This document shows, piece by piece, positions 26,471-32,705 of a stretch of 64,000 nucleotides of DNA. Position numbers and translations under genes: made by a program. The notes beneath the pieces are model-generated. The model was not told the DNA's origin, made no database searches, and saw nothing but the letters and a program-made list of their open reading frames with translations. The DNA is from Mycobacterium gordonae (GTDB lineage: Bacteria; Actinomycetota; Actinomycetes; Mycobacteriales; Mycobacteriaceae). Every line of letters starts with the position of its first letter. Positions within the stretch are counted from its first letter, which is position 1. Location: positions 1-64,000 of the forward strand of contig NZ_LKTM01000383.1 of NCBI RefSeq assembly GCF_001417955.2. Reading direction: 5' to 3'.

Positions 26471-27392
26471 GGAACTGGTCCACCGCGACGTCGTCGAGCA
26501 CAGCCAGAGCATCGTCGGTGAGCACGGCCAGGGACGTGTACAGCGTGACCAGGTAGGTCGCGATGGCCGACTTGTTGATGCCGGTGAACCGCACCGACAG
26601 ACCCGGGGCCTGCTCACCGACCAGGCCCGGCTGGAACAGACCCACGACGCCCTGGCGCTCCTCACCGGTGCGCACCAGGATGATCTTGGTTTTGCCGTCC
26701 TCGACGGGCACCTTGTCCGACGGAATGATCGGGATGCCGCGCCAGGTGATGAACTGGGCGCCGAAGAGGCTCACCACCACCGGGGGCACGCCGCGGTAAG
26801 TAGCTTCGCGGCCGAACGCGGCGACGCCCAGCGGGTGGGTCAGAAAGAAGCTCGGCGTCTTCCACACCTTGGTGATCAGAGCGTCCAGGTCATCGGGGGT
26901 CGGTGCACCGACCAGCGTCTGAATGGTCTGCTCCGGGGTCGCCTGCGCCAACAGCCCGTACTCGGGGCTGTTGACCAGCTCGAACTCCTGGCGCTCCTTG
27001 ATGGTCTCGATGGTCAGCCGCAGCTGCTGAGCGATCTGGTCGTGCGGGCTGGAATAGAGGTCGGAGACCCGGGTGTGGATGTCGAGCAGCGTGGAAATGG
27101 TCCGCAGCGTGTACTCGCGCGGGCTGGTCTCGTAGTCGACGTACGTCTCGGGCAACGGCTCGTCGACGCTGGCGCCGGCCTCGGCCTTGACGGCGACCTG
27201 ATCGGGGTTGATCACGCGGTTGACCCGGTAGATGCCGGCTTCCACCGGCACCCAGCTCAGCAGGTGCAACAGCCAGCGCGGCGTGATGGTGGAGAGCTGC
27301 GGGACTGTCTTGGTGGCGTTGGCGAGCTGGCGGGCCGCGAGGTCACCCAGCGCTTGAGACTCGTTCTGCGACCCCTGAGCTGAAGAAGTCAT
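26457..27392 (-). CDS. family 2A encapsulin shell protein (major membrane protein I-like)
   Basis: A 311-residue HK97-fold shell protein resembling M. leprae MMP-I as I recall it. The ATG at 27392 has GGAAAGGA upstream. Recognisable stretches are LSTITPRWLLHLLSWVPVEA, YRVNRVINPD, the E-loop-like VDYETSPREYTLRTIS, and a C-terminal half with TWRGIPIIPSDKVPV, LVRTGEERQGVVGLFQPG and YTSLAVLTDDALAVLDDV. It lacks the additional cyclic-nucleotide-binding domain found in family 2B. The protein should self-assemble into an icosahedral compartment enclosing the coupled desulfurase gene product, forming a sulfur-storage body. Confidence 0.92.
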   Translation of the reverse strand: MTSSAQGSQNESQALGDLAARQLANATKTVPQLSTITPRWLLHLLSWVPVEAGIYRVNRVINPDQVAVKAEAGASVDEPLPETYVDYETSPREYTLRTISTLLDIHTRVSDLYSSPHDQIAQQLRLTIETIKERQEFELVNSPEYGLLAQATPEQTIQTLVGAPTPDDLDALITKVWKTPSFFLTHPLGVAAFGREATYRGVPPVVVSLFGAQFITWRGIPIIPSDKVPVEDGKTKIILVRTGEERQGVVGLFQPGLVGEQAPGLSVRFTGINKSAIATYLVTLYTSLAVLTDDALAVLDDVAVDQFHEYK

Positions 27393-27564
27393 GGTCGTCC
27401 TTTCCGTCTGTGGTCGGACACGCGCCGAGTGCACGGCCTTCAAACAGAGAAGTCATCATGCCGCACCGGTTGCGCGAATGCGCGCCGAGCCTACGTAGGC
27501 GCGTGCACACCCGCCAAGGGTTAAAAACGCGACTGAGCCGAACCACGACATTTCGCGCATGCTT

Positions 27565-27570
27565 TATAGT
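27565..27570 (+). promoter_or_regulatory. predicted -10 element of the leaderless poly-Cys leader transcript
   Basis: TATAGT fits the mycobacterial -10 consensus TANNNT and ends seven bases before the ATG at 27578. Transcription would therefore start at the A of that ATG, giving a leaderless mRNA. No clear -35 is seen. The divergent encapsulin promoter must lie between here and 27392. Confidence 0.6.
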
Positions 27571-27577
27571 GGACCCC

Positions 27578-27655
27578 ATGCAACAGGCCGTCCAGCAGCG
27601 TTTTGTCCGCACGCGCTGTTCCGCCATGAACTGTTGTTGTTGTTGTTCCTGTTGA
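27578..27655 (+). CDS. poly-cysteine leader peptide (attenuator uORF)
   Basis: A 25-codon ORF encoding MQQAVQQRFVRTRC, SAMN, then five consecutive Cys codons (all TGT), Ser, Cys, stop. It lies 93 bp upstream of the TQXA-like gene that heads the cysK-cysE unit. The predicted -10 implies leaderless translation. In mycobacteria, leaderless poly-cysteine small ORFs are known to attenuate downstream sulfur genes in response to cysteine supply. Six of the last seven codons being Cys makes chance unlikely. I infer that ribosome slowing at these codons under cysteine limitation raises expression of the operon. Confidence 0.8.
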   Translation: MQQAVQQRFVRTRCSAMNCCCCCSC

Positions 27656-27743
27656 TTCCTGACGAAATCTGACCGTCCAGAAATCACCGCGCTCCGCCGT
27701 AATTCGGTGATGTCGCGCGCTATCTGCCCTCAGGAAGAGCAAC
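27642..27743 (+). promoter_or_regulatory. candidate leader RNA structure sequestering the downstream RBS
   Basis: GTTGTTCCTG (27642-27651), within the last Cys codons and stop of the leader, can pair with CAGGAA-GAG-CAAC (27731-27743), which carries the RBS of the gene at 27749. That makes ten base pairs with a three-base bulge. A second TTCCTG at 27656-27661 offers an alternative partner. Between them ATCACCG (27683-27689) and CGGTGAT (27705-27711) form a seven-pair stem. A ribosome held on the Cys codons would cover the upstream strand and free the RBS. No folding program was run. Confidence 0.5.
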
Positions 27744-27748
27744 TATCC

Positions 27749-29032
27749 ATGACTGTTTTGTCCATACCCACCCGTACTCCGGCGCCGGTCGCGACCCGCA
27801 AACGTGTGCGGGTGCGTCCGGCGGCCGAGCCGCCACGCATGACCCGGTACCGCGGCGGCACCTATTCCCACACGGTCGACAAGATCGTTTTCACCGACGG
27901 CAGCACCGCCCGCACCGATCTGATCAGGCTCAATCCCAACCTGCAGGCGTACTCCCTGGACTTTGCCGGCATCGCGCCGCACCACCCGTCGCCCTATCAG
28001 CTCGGTACCTGGTCGGCGCTGCCGCATCTGCGCACCCGCGGCTGCGAGGCCGAGGTCGAATGGATATTGCGGCACTCCTTCCCGATGCGCTCCACCGTCG
28101 AGCTCAGCCGGCGGTTACGCGAGGCCGGTTACCCGCTCGGCGCGTCCAACATCAGCGAACACGAAGCCATCGCCGGTACCCAAGCCGCGATCTGGCACTT
28201 CACCAACGGCCTGGCCCTGGACACCCGACCCCTGCACGCACCCATCGCGGTACACCGCGGCCGCGGGGTGCTCACCTTCGAGTTTCAGGGGCAACCGCAG
28301 CTCGGCGGCTTTTCGTTGTGGTCCTCGTCAGAGGTCCCGTTCAGCGTCCGACTGCAGAAATCGGCAGACGGCGTGGCCTGGCAGGACGTGTCCGGTTCGC
28401 AGTTGGCCGTGGACGCCGGCAGGGGCCGCTACCAGCGCACCCTCGGTGTTGGCAGCACCTTGTCCAGTAGCAGCCACGGCCTCGGTAGCAGCGGCTACCG
28501 GTACTACCGATTCGTCAGCTCTGAAGCCGCCGGCGCACCCGCGATCGACCATGTCGACTTCTGGCTCACCGGCACCGGGCACTACCGCAACAGTGACCGC
28601 ACCGTGCACCTCTACAACTATCTGTTGGCCGGCGCGTACACGGCTTTGCGGGCGACCCGGGAACCGCTGATCGACACTGCCGCAGTAGTTGACCACGACC
28701 TCGTCGGTCCTTTCCAGGTCAGCGTCCCGCTGGCGGTCAGCGCTACTGGCGAGCACGCGCTCGTCGACGCCGACGGAGCGTCGATCTCCGGGACGATCGA
28801 ACCGGGGACCGACTTCTATCTGCGTTTCACTCCGGGTAGCCCGGGAATAAGACTGACGGCAACCACGTCCGATCTACTCAGTGGACGAGTCGTGACCGGG
28901 GTCGCGCTAGCAGGGCCATCCCACCGTCTGACGCCGGTTGCCCTCACCACCCCCACACGCGTGACAATTGAGTTCGACATCACCTGGGATGCCGACCAGC
29001 CCTGCCCCGACGTCGTTGGAGAATGTGGATGA
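27749..29032 (+). CDS. TQXA/thioester-domain-like protein lacking the thioester cysteine and a signal peptide
   Basis: A 427-residue protein. The ATG at 27749 is preceded by GGAAGAG. Residues about 35-160 follow the TQXA thioester-domain pattern: TDLIRLNPNLQAYSLD, VEWILRHSFP and EHEAIAGTQAAIWHFTNG. The glutamine of TQAAIW (Q145) is kept, but the usual Cys in the Tyr-Cys-Ile-Asp motif is Ser69, so the internal thioester should not form. The rest is beta-rich, part of it discoidin-like (FSLWSSSEVPFSVRLQ). No signal peptide, sortase motif or C-terminal anchor is visible, although the family is normally surface-exposed. The stop overlaps the cysK ATG as ATGA, tying it to cysteine synthesis. Its role is unknown. 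Confidence 0.7.
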   Translation: MTVLSIPTRTPAPVATRKRVRVRPAAEPPRMTRYRGGTYSHTVDKIVFTDGSTARTDLIRLNPNLQAYSLDFAGIAPHHPSPYQLGTWSALPHLRTRGCEAEVEWILRHSFPMRSTVELSRRLREAGYPLGASNISEHEAIAGTQAAIWHFTNGLALDTRPLHAPIAVHRGRGVLTFEFQGQPQLGGFSLWSSSEVPFSVRLQKSADGVAWQDVSGSQLAVDAGRGRYQRTLGVGSTLSSSSHGLGSSGYRYYRFVSSEAAGAPAIDHVDFWLTGTGHYRNSDRTVHLYNYLLAGAYTALRATREPLIDTAAVVDHDLVGPFQVSVPLAVSATGEHALVDADGASISGTIEPGTDFYLRFTPGSPGIRLTATTSDLLSGRVVTGVALAGPSHRLTPVALTTPTRVTIEFDITWDADQPCPDVVGECG

Positions 29033-29961
29033 CCATCGCGGAGAACATCACACAACTGATCGGCAACACCCCCCTGGTGCGATTGCGAAAAGTCACCGAC
29101 GGGGCGGTGGCCGATGTGGTCGCAAAGCTCGAGTCGTTCAATCCCGGTGGCAGTGTGAAGGACCGCATCGGCGTCGCGATGATCGACGCCGCCGAGAAAG
29201 CGGGCCTGATCAAGCCCGACACCATCATTGTCGAGCCCACCAGCGGAAACACCGGCATCGCGCTGGCCATGGTGGCCGCCGCGCGCGGTTACAAGTGCGT
29301 GCTGACCATGCCGGAGACGATGAGCACCGAGCGCCGGATCCTGTTGCGGGCCTACGGTGCCGAGCTGGTGCTGACACCAGGCTCCGAGGGGATGGCCGGG
29401 GCGATCGCCAAGGCCGAGGAGCTCGCCAAGAGCGACCAGCGCTACTTCATGCCGCAGCAGTTCGAGAACCCGGCGAACCCGGCCGTCCACGCCGTCACCA
29501 CGGCGGAGGAGATCTGGAAGGACACCGACGGCAAGATCGACATCTTCGTGGCGGGCGTCGGAACCGGCGGCACCATCACCGGCGTCGCGCAGACCATCAA
29601 GGAACGCAAGCCATCGGTGCAGTTCGTCGCCGTGGAGCCGGCCGCGTCGCCGGTGTTGTCCGGCGGCCAGAAGGGGCCGCACCCGATTCAGGGCATCGGC
29701 GCCGGGTTCGTTCCACCGGTGCTGGACATGGGGCTGGTCGACGAGGTCGTGACCGTCGAGAACGAGGACGCCCTGACCCTGGCCCGGCGGCTCGCCGCCG
29801 AAGAGGGACTATTGGTCGGCATCTCCTCGGGAGCGGCCGTGGCGGCCGCCCTGGAGGTGGCCCGGCGGCCCGAGAACGCGGGCAAGCTCGTCGTCGTCGT
29901 CCTGCCCTCATCCGGCGAGCGCTATCTCAGCACCGTCCTGTTCTCCGATCTGAGCGACTAA
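29029..29961 (+). CDS. cysK: cysteine synthase (O-acetylserine sulfhydrylase)
   Basis: A 310-residue PLP enzyme, the length of M. tuberculosis CysK1 (Rv2334). The ATG at 29029 (MTIAENI) overlaps the preceding stop. Motifs: IGNTPLVRL, the PLP lysine in NPGGSVKDRIG, the substrate loop TSGNTGIALAM, the phosphate loop GVGTGGTITG and GISSGAAVAAALEVA. It makes L-cysteine from O-acetylserine and sulfide. The product of the next gene supplies O-acetylserine, and CysE C-termini normally dock in the CysK active site. Confidence 0.96.
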   Translation: MTIAENITQLIGNTPLVRLRKVTDGAVADVVAKLESFNPGGSVKDRIGVAMIDAAEKAGLIKPDTIIVEPTSGNTGIALAMVAAARGYKCVLTMPETMSTERRILLRAYGAELVLTPGSEGMAGAIAKAEELAKSDQRYFMPQQFENPANPAVHAVTTAEEIWKDTDGKIDIFVAGVGTGGTITGVAQTIKERKPSVQFVAVEPAASPVLSGGQKGPHPIQGIGAGFVPPVLDMGLVDEVVTVENEDALTLARRLAAEEGLLVGISSGAAVAAALEVARRPENAGKLVVVVLPSSGERYLSTVLFSDLSD

Positions 29962-29963
29962 CC

Positions 29964-30671
29964 ATGCTGGACGCGATACGGCGCGACATTCGAGTGGCCA
30001 GGGAGCGAGATCCGGCCGAGCCCACGGCACTTGAGGTGATCTTCGCCTACCCCGGTGTGCACGCGGTATGGGGCCACCGGATCAATCACTGGCTGTGGCA
30101 GCGCGGCAGGCGGCTGCTGGCGCGGACGTTGGCGGAGTTCACCCGGATCCTTACCGGCGTCGAGATCCACCCCGGGGCCACGCTGGGCCCGGGACTGTTC
30201 ATCGACCACGCGACCGGCGTGGTGATCGGGGAAACCGCGGAGGTCGGCGAGGACGTCACCATCTTCCACGGCGTCACTCTCGGCGGCACCGGCCGCGATC
30301 GGGGCAAACGCCATCCCACCATCGGTGACCGGGTGACCATCGGGGCGGGAGCCAAGGTGCTCGGCGCGATCAAGATCGGTGATGACAGCCGGATCGGCGC
30401 GAACTCCGTCGTGGTCAAGGAGGTGCCGGCCAGCGCGGTGGTGGTCGGCGTTCCGGGACAGATCGTCAGCCGTCCGGGCCCGGCCAGCGAGGACGAATCG
30501 AAGCTGCCGGACCTGGTAGGTGTCAGCCTGAAGTCGCTGCTCACCAGGGTGGCCCGGCTGGAGGGCAGCAAGTCAGGAGCGCCGAACGGCCAACAGCCGG
30601 GCGCACCGACCGACCGTGTCATCCGTCCGCCGGAGGCGGGCGTCTGGTACGGCGAGGACTTCTCCATCTAG
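29964..30671 (+). CDS. cysE: serine O-acetyltransferase
   Basis: A 235-residue left-handed beta-helix acetyltransferase that makes O-acetylserine from serine and acetyl-CoA. Hexapeptide repeats run from about residue 68 to 160 (IHPGATLGPGLFIDH, GVVIGETAEVGEDVTIFHGV, TIGAGAKVLGAIKIGDDSRI). The active-site loop is GGTGRDRGKRHPTIGD. The N-terminal domain is short, as in other mycobacterial CysE. The C-terminus ends in Ile (GEDFSI), as needed for docking into CysK. It starts two bases after the cysK stop. An extension of about 35 polar residues precedes the tail. Confidence 0.94.
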   Translation: MLDAIRRDIRVARERDPAEPTALEVIFAYPGVHAVWGHRINHWLWQRGRRLLARTLAEFTRILTGVEIHPGATLGPGLFIDHATGVVIGETAEVGEDVTIFHGVTLGGTGRDRGKRHPTIGDRVTIGAGAKVLGAIKIGDDSRIGANSVVVKEVPASAVVVGVPGQIVSRPGPASEDESKLPDLVGVSLKSLLTRVARLEGSKSGAPNGQQPGAPTDRVIRPPEAGVWYGEDFSI

Positions 30672-30705
30672 GGAATATCAGGTTGAAAAAAGTGTTGGTG
30701 CGCTC

Positions 30706-31125
30706 GTGAGTTCTGTCGTCATCGCCGGATTGGCAATCGCTGCGGCCCTGGTTGCGGCCTGCCTGATCGGCTGCGTGGTGAACCAGCGCTCGGGCGTGCT
30801 CCGAGAGGCCAAGGACGGCGCCGGACAGGACAACTCCGACCTGGGTCTGTCGGAGACGGGTCCGACGATCCTGCATTTCAGTGCCGACTGGTGTGGGCCG
30901 TGCGCCGCGGTACGACGTGTGGTCGATCAGGTGTGCGCCGAACTTCCCGACGTGGCGCACGTCGAACTGGACATCGACGCGAACCCGACCGCCGCCAAAC
31001 GCCTGTCGGTGCTGTCGCTGCCCACCACGTTCATCTTTGACGCGCAAGGACAGCAGCGCTACCGCACCGCCGGCGTCCCCAAAGCCGTCGACCTGCAGAC
31101 GGCCCTGCAGCCACTGAGGGTATGA
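30706..31125 (+). CDS. membrane-anchored thioredoxin-like protein
   Basis: A 139-residue protein from the GTG at 30706, chosen because it starts a hydrophobic anchor (VVIAGLAIAAALVAACLIGC). No strong RBS is seen. After a 25-residue polar linker comes a thioredoxin fold: ILHFSADWCGPCAAVRR with the redox pair in WCGPC, then DIDANPTAAKRLSVLSLPTT with the cis-proline, and FIFDAQGQQRYRTAG. It should reduce or transfer disulfides or persulfides at the membrane. It sits 34 bp after cysE and 22 bp before the DUF4395 gene, a pair also found in other mycobacterial sulfur operons. Confidence 0.8.
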   Translation: MSSVVIAGLAIAAALVAACLIGCVVNQRSGVLREAKDGAGQDNSDLGLSETGPTILHFSADWCGPCAAVRRVVDQVCAELPDVAHVELDIDANPTAAKRLSVLSLPTTFIFDAQGQQRYRTAGVPKAVDLQTALQPLRV

Positions 31126-31147
31126 GTTTCAGCGAAAGGAGCAGTTG

Positions 31148-31600
31148 ATGTCGTCCGATATCAGCCAAGTAGACGTCCGTGGTCCGCGTTTCGCGGCGTG
31201 GATCACCACCACGGTGCTGGTGGTGACTCTTTTGGTGTCGGTGGTCAGCTCCCGCGCCGCCGCGGTGATTCTGGCTGCGCAGGCCGTTGTCTTCGCGATC
31301 AGCGCCGTCCGCGGCCCGCGCAACAGCCCGTACGGGTTGTTGTTCGCCAAGCTGGTGGCACCGCGACTGAGTCCGGTCAGCGAACGCGAGCCGGTGGCGC
31401 CGCTGAAGTTCGCCCAGCTCGTCGGGCTGATCTTCGCGGTCATCGGAGTGCTCGGTTTCGCGGCCGGTTTGCAGCTGGTCGGCGTGGTGGCGACCGCCTT
31501 CGCCCTGTTCGCCGCGTTTCTCAACGCCGCCTTCGGCATCTGCCTGGGCTGCCAGATGTACCCCTTGGTCGCCCGATTCCGGCGTGCCCCCGCCGCGTAA
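31148..31600 (+). CDS. DUF4395 family membrane protein
   Basis: A 150-residue protein with AAAGGAG at good spacing before the ATG at 31148. Three or four hydrophobic segments are visible (about 17-50 and 82-135). The family hallmark is the C-terminal FLNAAFGICLGCQMYPL, whose Cys-x2-Cys pair could exchange electrons or sulfur with the thioredoxin encoded just upstream. The molecular function of DUF4395 is not known. In mycobacteria it recurs with thioredoxin and sulfurtransferase genes, some under poly-cysteine leader control, so its place at the end of this cys operon is telling. Confidence 0.8.
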   Translation: MSSDISQVDVRGPRFAAWITTTVLVVTLLVSVVSSRAAAVILAAQAVVFAISAVRGPRNSPYGLLFAKLVAPRLSPVSEREPVAPLKFAQLVGLIFAVIGVLGFAAGLQLVGVVATAFALFAAFLNAAFGICLGCQMYPLVARFRRAPAA

Positions 31601-31696
31601 CAACGCGAATCCCTCGGTCGCGGAACCACTTTGGCAAGGGAAAAACCTCTGGTGCGCCAAAGCTGGTCGATCGTGCTGACCCCGACCCGGATGGCC

Positions 31697-31702
31697 TATT
31701 GT
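31697..31702 (+). promoter_or_regulatory. predicted -10 element of the second poly-Cys leader
   Basis: TATTGT fits TANNNT and ends six bases before the ATG at 31709, consistent with transcription starting at or next to that codon and a leaderless mRNA. The in-frame GTG immediately before the ATG could also serve. Confidence 0.5.
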
Positions 31703-31708
31703 GGGGTG

Positions 31709-31753
31709 ATGCCGGGGGCCGATTTGTTGTGTTGTTGTCTGCCGATCACCTGA
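31709..31753 (+). CDS. second poly-cysteine leader peptide
   Basis: A 14-codon ORF encoding MPGADLLCCCLPIT, with three consecutive Cys codons (all TGT). It lies 76 bp upstream of the ANTAR gene at 31830 and 108 bp after DUF4395. The leaderless promoter layout and codon choice match the leader at 27578. It is shorter, with three Cys codons instead of five plus one. A terminator-like hairpin follows at 31778. This suggests cysteine-responsive control of the ANTAR gene, independent of the operon upstream. Confidence 0.7.
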   Translation: MPGADLLCCCLPIT

Positions 31754-31777
31754 CGCCAATTCAGCGATTTTCCTAAC

Positions 31778-31797
31778 ACGTTGCAGCGCAACGTTTT
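31778..31797 (+). terminator. terminator-like hairpin between poly-Cys leader and ANTAR gene
   Basis: ACGTTGC (31778-31784) and GCAACGT (31788-31794) form a perfect seven-pair stem with a three-base AGC loop, running into TTTT (31794-31797). It is placed where an attenuator terminator would be, 24 bp after the leader stop. The T-run is short, so termination strength is uncertain. Confidence 0.5.
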
Positions 31798-31829
31798 CGC
31801 TGACTCCTCCAACGACAGGACGTCCAGAC

Positions 31830-32135
31830 ATGAGCGAGGCTCACAACGACGAAGGCCAGAGCACCCGGGCGATCGACATGGCCGTGGGGATCCTGGTCGG
31901 GTGGCGCCGCTGCAGCACCCAGACCGCGTTCCGCGAATTGCTGAGCGCCAGCGAACGACAACAGGTTCCACTGTTCGCCATGGGCGGAGCACTGGTCAAC
32001 CTGGCCGGCCGGCACGCCAACGCCCAGCCCGCCGGTGCGGCGGCAGAGCAGGGCGCCCAGCGCGAATGGGGCGAGGAATTCCTCACAGAAGCCGCCGGAG
32101 CTTCCAAGCGGCGCCCGGTCAACAGATGGCTGTGA
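31830..32135 (+). CDS. small stand-alone ANTAR-domain protein
   Basis: A 101-residue protein. Residues about 12-60 (RAIDMAVGILVGWRRCSTQT, AFRELLSASERQQVPLFAMG) match the three-helix ANTAR RNA-binding domain, including the Gly-Ile-Leu stretch and the Ala-Phe-x-x-Leu helix. There is no receiver, GAF or PAS domain in front, unlike most ANTAR regulators. The remaining 40 residues are Ala/Glu/Arg-rich. ANTAR proteins usually bind paired hairpins in nascent RNA to prevent termination. CAGGAC precedes the ATG. Its leader is itself a candidate attenuator, so autoregulation or action on cys leaders is possible. Confidence 0.7.
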   Translation: MSEAHNDEGQSTRAIDMAVGILVGWRRCSTQTAFRELLSASERQQVPLFAMGGALVNLAGRHANAQPAGAAAEQGAQREWGEEFLTEAAGASKRRPVNRWL

Positions 32136-32158
32136 AGACCGATCACGACGACCGTCGG

Positions 32159-32231
<73 letters not shown>

Positions 32232-32407
32232 CTATCAGTCCAGCGAACGCTGGTGCTGACCGCGGGACGACTCTAGCGTACTGGCCGCGCCCGCAGCCAA
32301 CCGGCACCAGCTGACCCATGTCGGGGCAGCCGCAAGGATCGGGCACGCCACTTTCCGGACGGATGAGGCAGGATGGAACGAACGCACTTCTTCTCGGAGG
32401 GATCGCT

Positions 32408-32698
32408 TTGATCGGGTATGTCGCCGTGTTGGGCGTGGGCTACGTGCTGGGCACCAAGGCCGGACGCCGCCGTTATGAGCAGATCGCCGGCACCTACCGT
32501 GCGCTGACCGGCAGCCCCGTCGCCAGATCGATGATCGAGGGAGGCCGGCGCAAGATCGCCAACCGCATCTCCCCCGATACGGGTTTCGTGACGCTGACCG
32601 AGATCGACAGCCAGACGGCCGTCATGGAGCACCGGGCAGCTGGCGACGAGGTGGACGACGTCGAGGTCGTCGCTCCGCGGGTGAACGCCGCGCGCTGA
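32408..32698 (+). CDS. small membrane protein, Rv2342-like
   Basis: A 96-residue protein when started at the TTG at 32408, preferred because GGAGGG (32396-32401) is six bases upstream. In-frame ATGs at 32363 and 32318 would add 15 or 30 residues. One transmembrane helix (LIGYVAVLGVGYVLGTKAG) is followed by a cytoplasmic part, RRRYEQIAGTYRALTGSP, the YtxH-like pattern of a helix with a Gly-x-Lys-Ala-Gly exit. The function is unknown. It is convergent with dnaG and retains the Rv2342-dnaG order. Confidence 0.7.
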   Translation: MIGYVAVLGVGYVLGTKAGRRRYEQIAGTYRALTGSPVARSMIEGGRRKIANRISPDTGFVTLTEIDSQTAVMEHRAAGDEVDDVEVVAPRVNAAR

Positions 32699-32705
32699 AG
32701 CGCAC

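Noticed and set aside
28968..30671. 567-codon plus-strand frame running through cysK into cysE
   Set aside because: Only its last 235 codons are cysE; the first part is an out-of-frame, Arg-rich reading of cysK, not a fusion protein.
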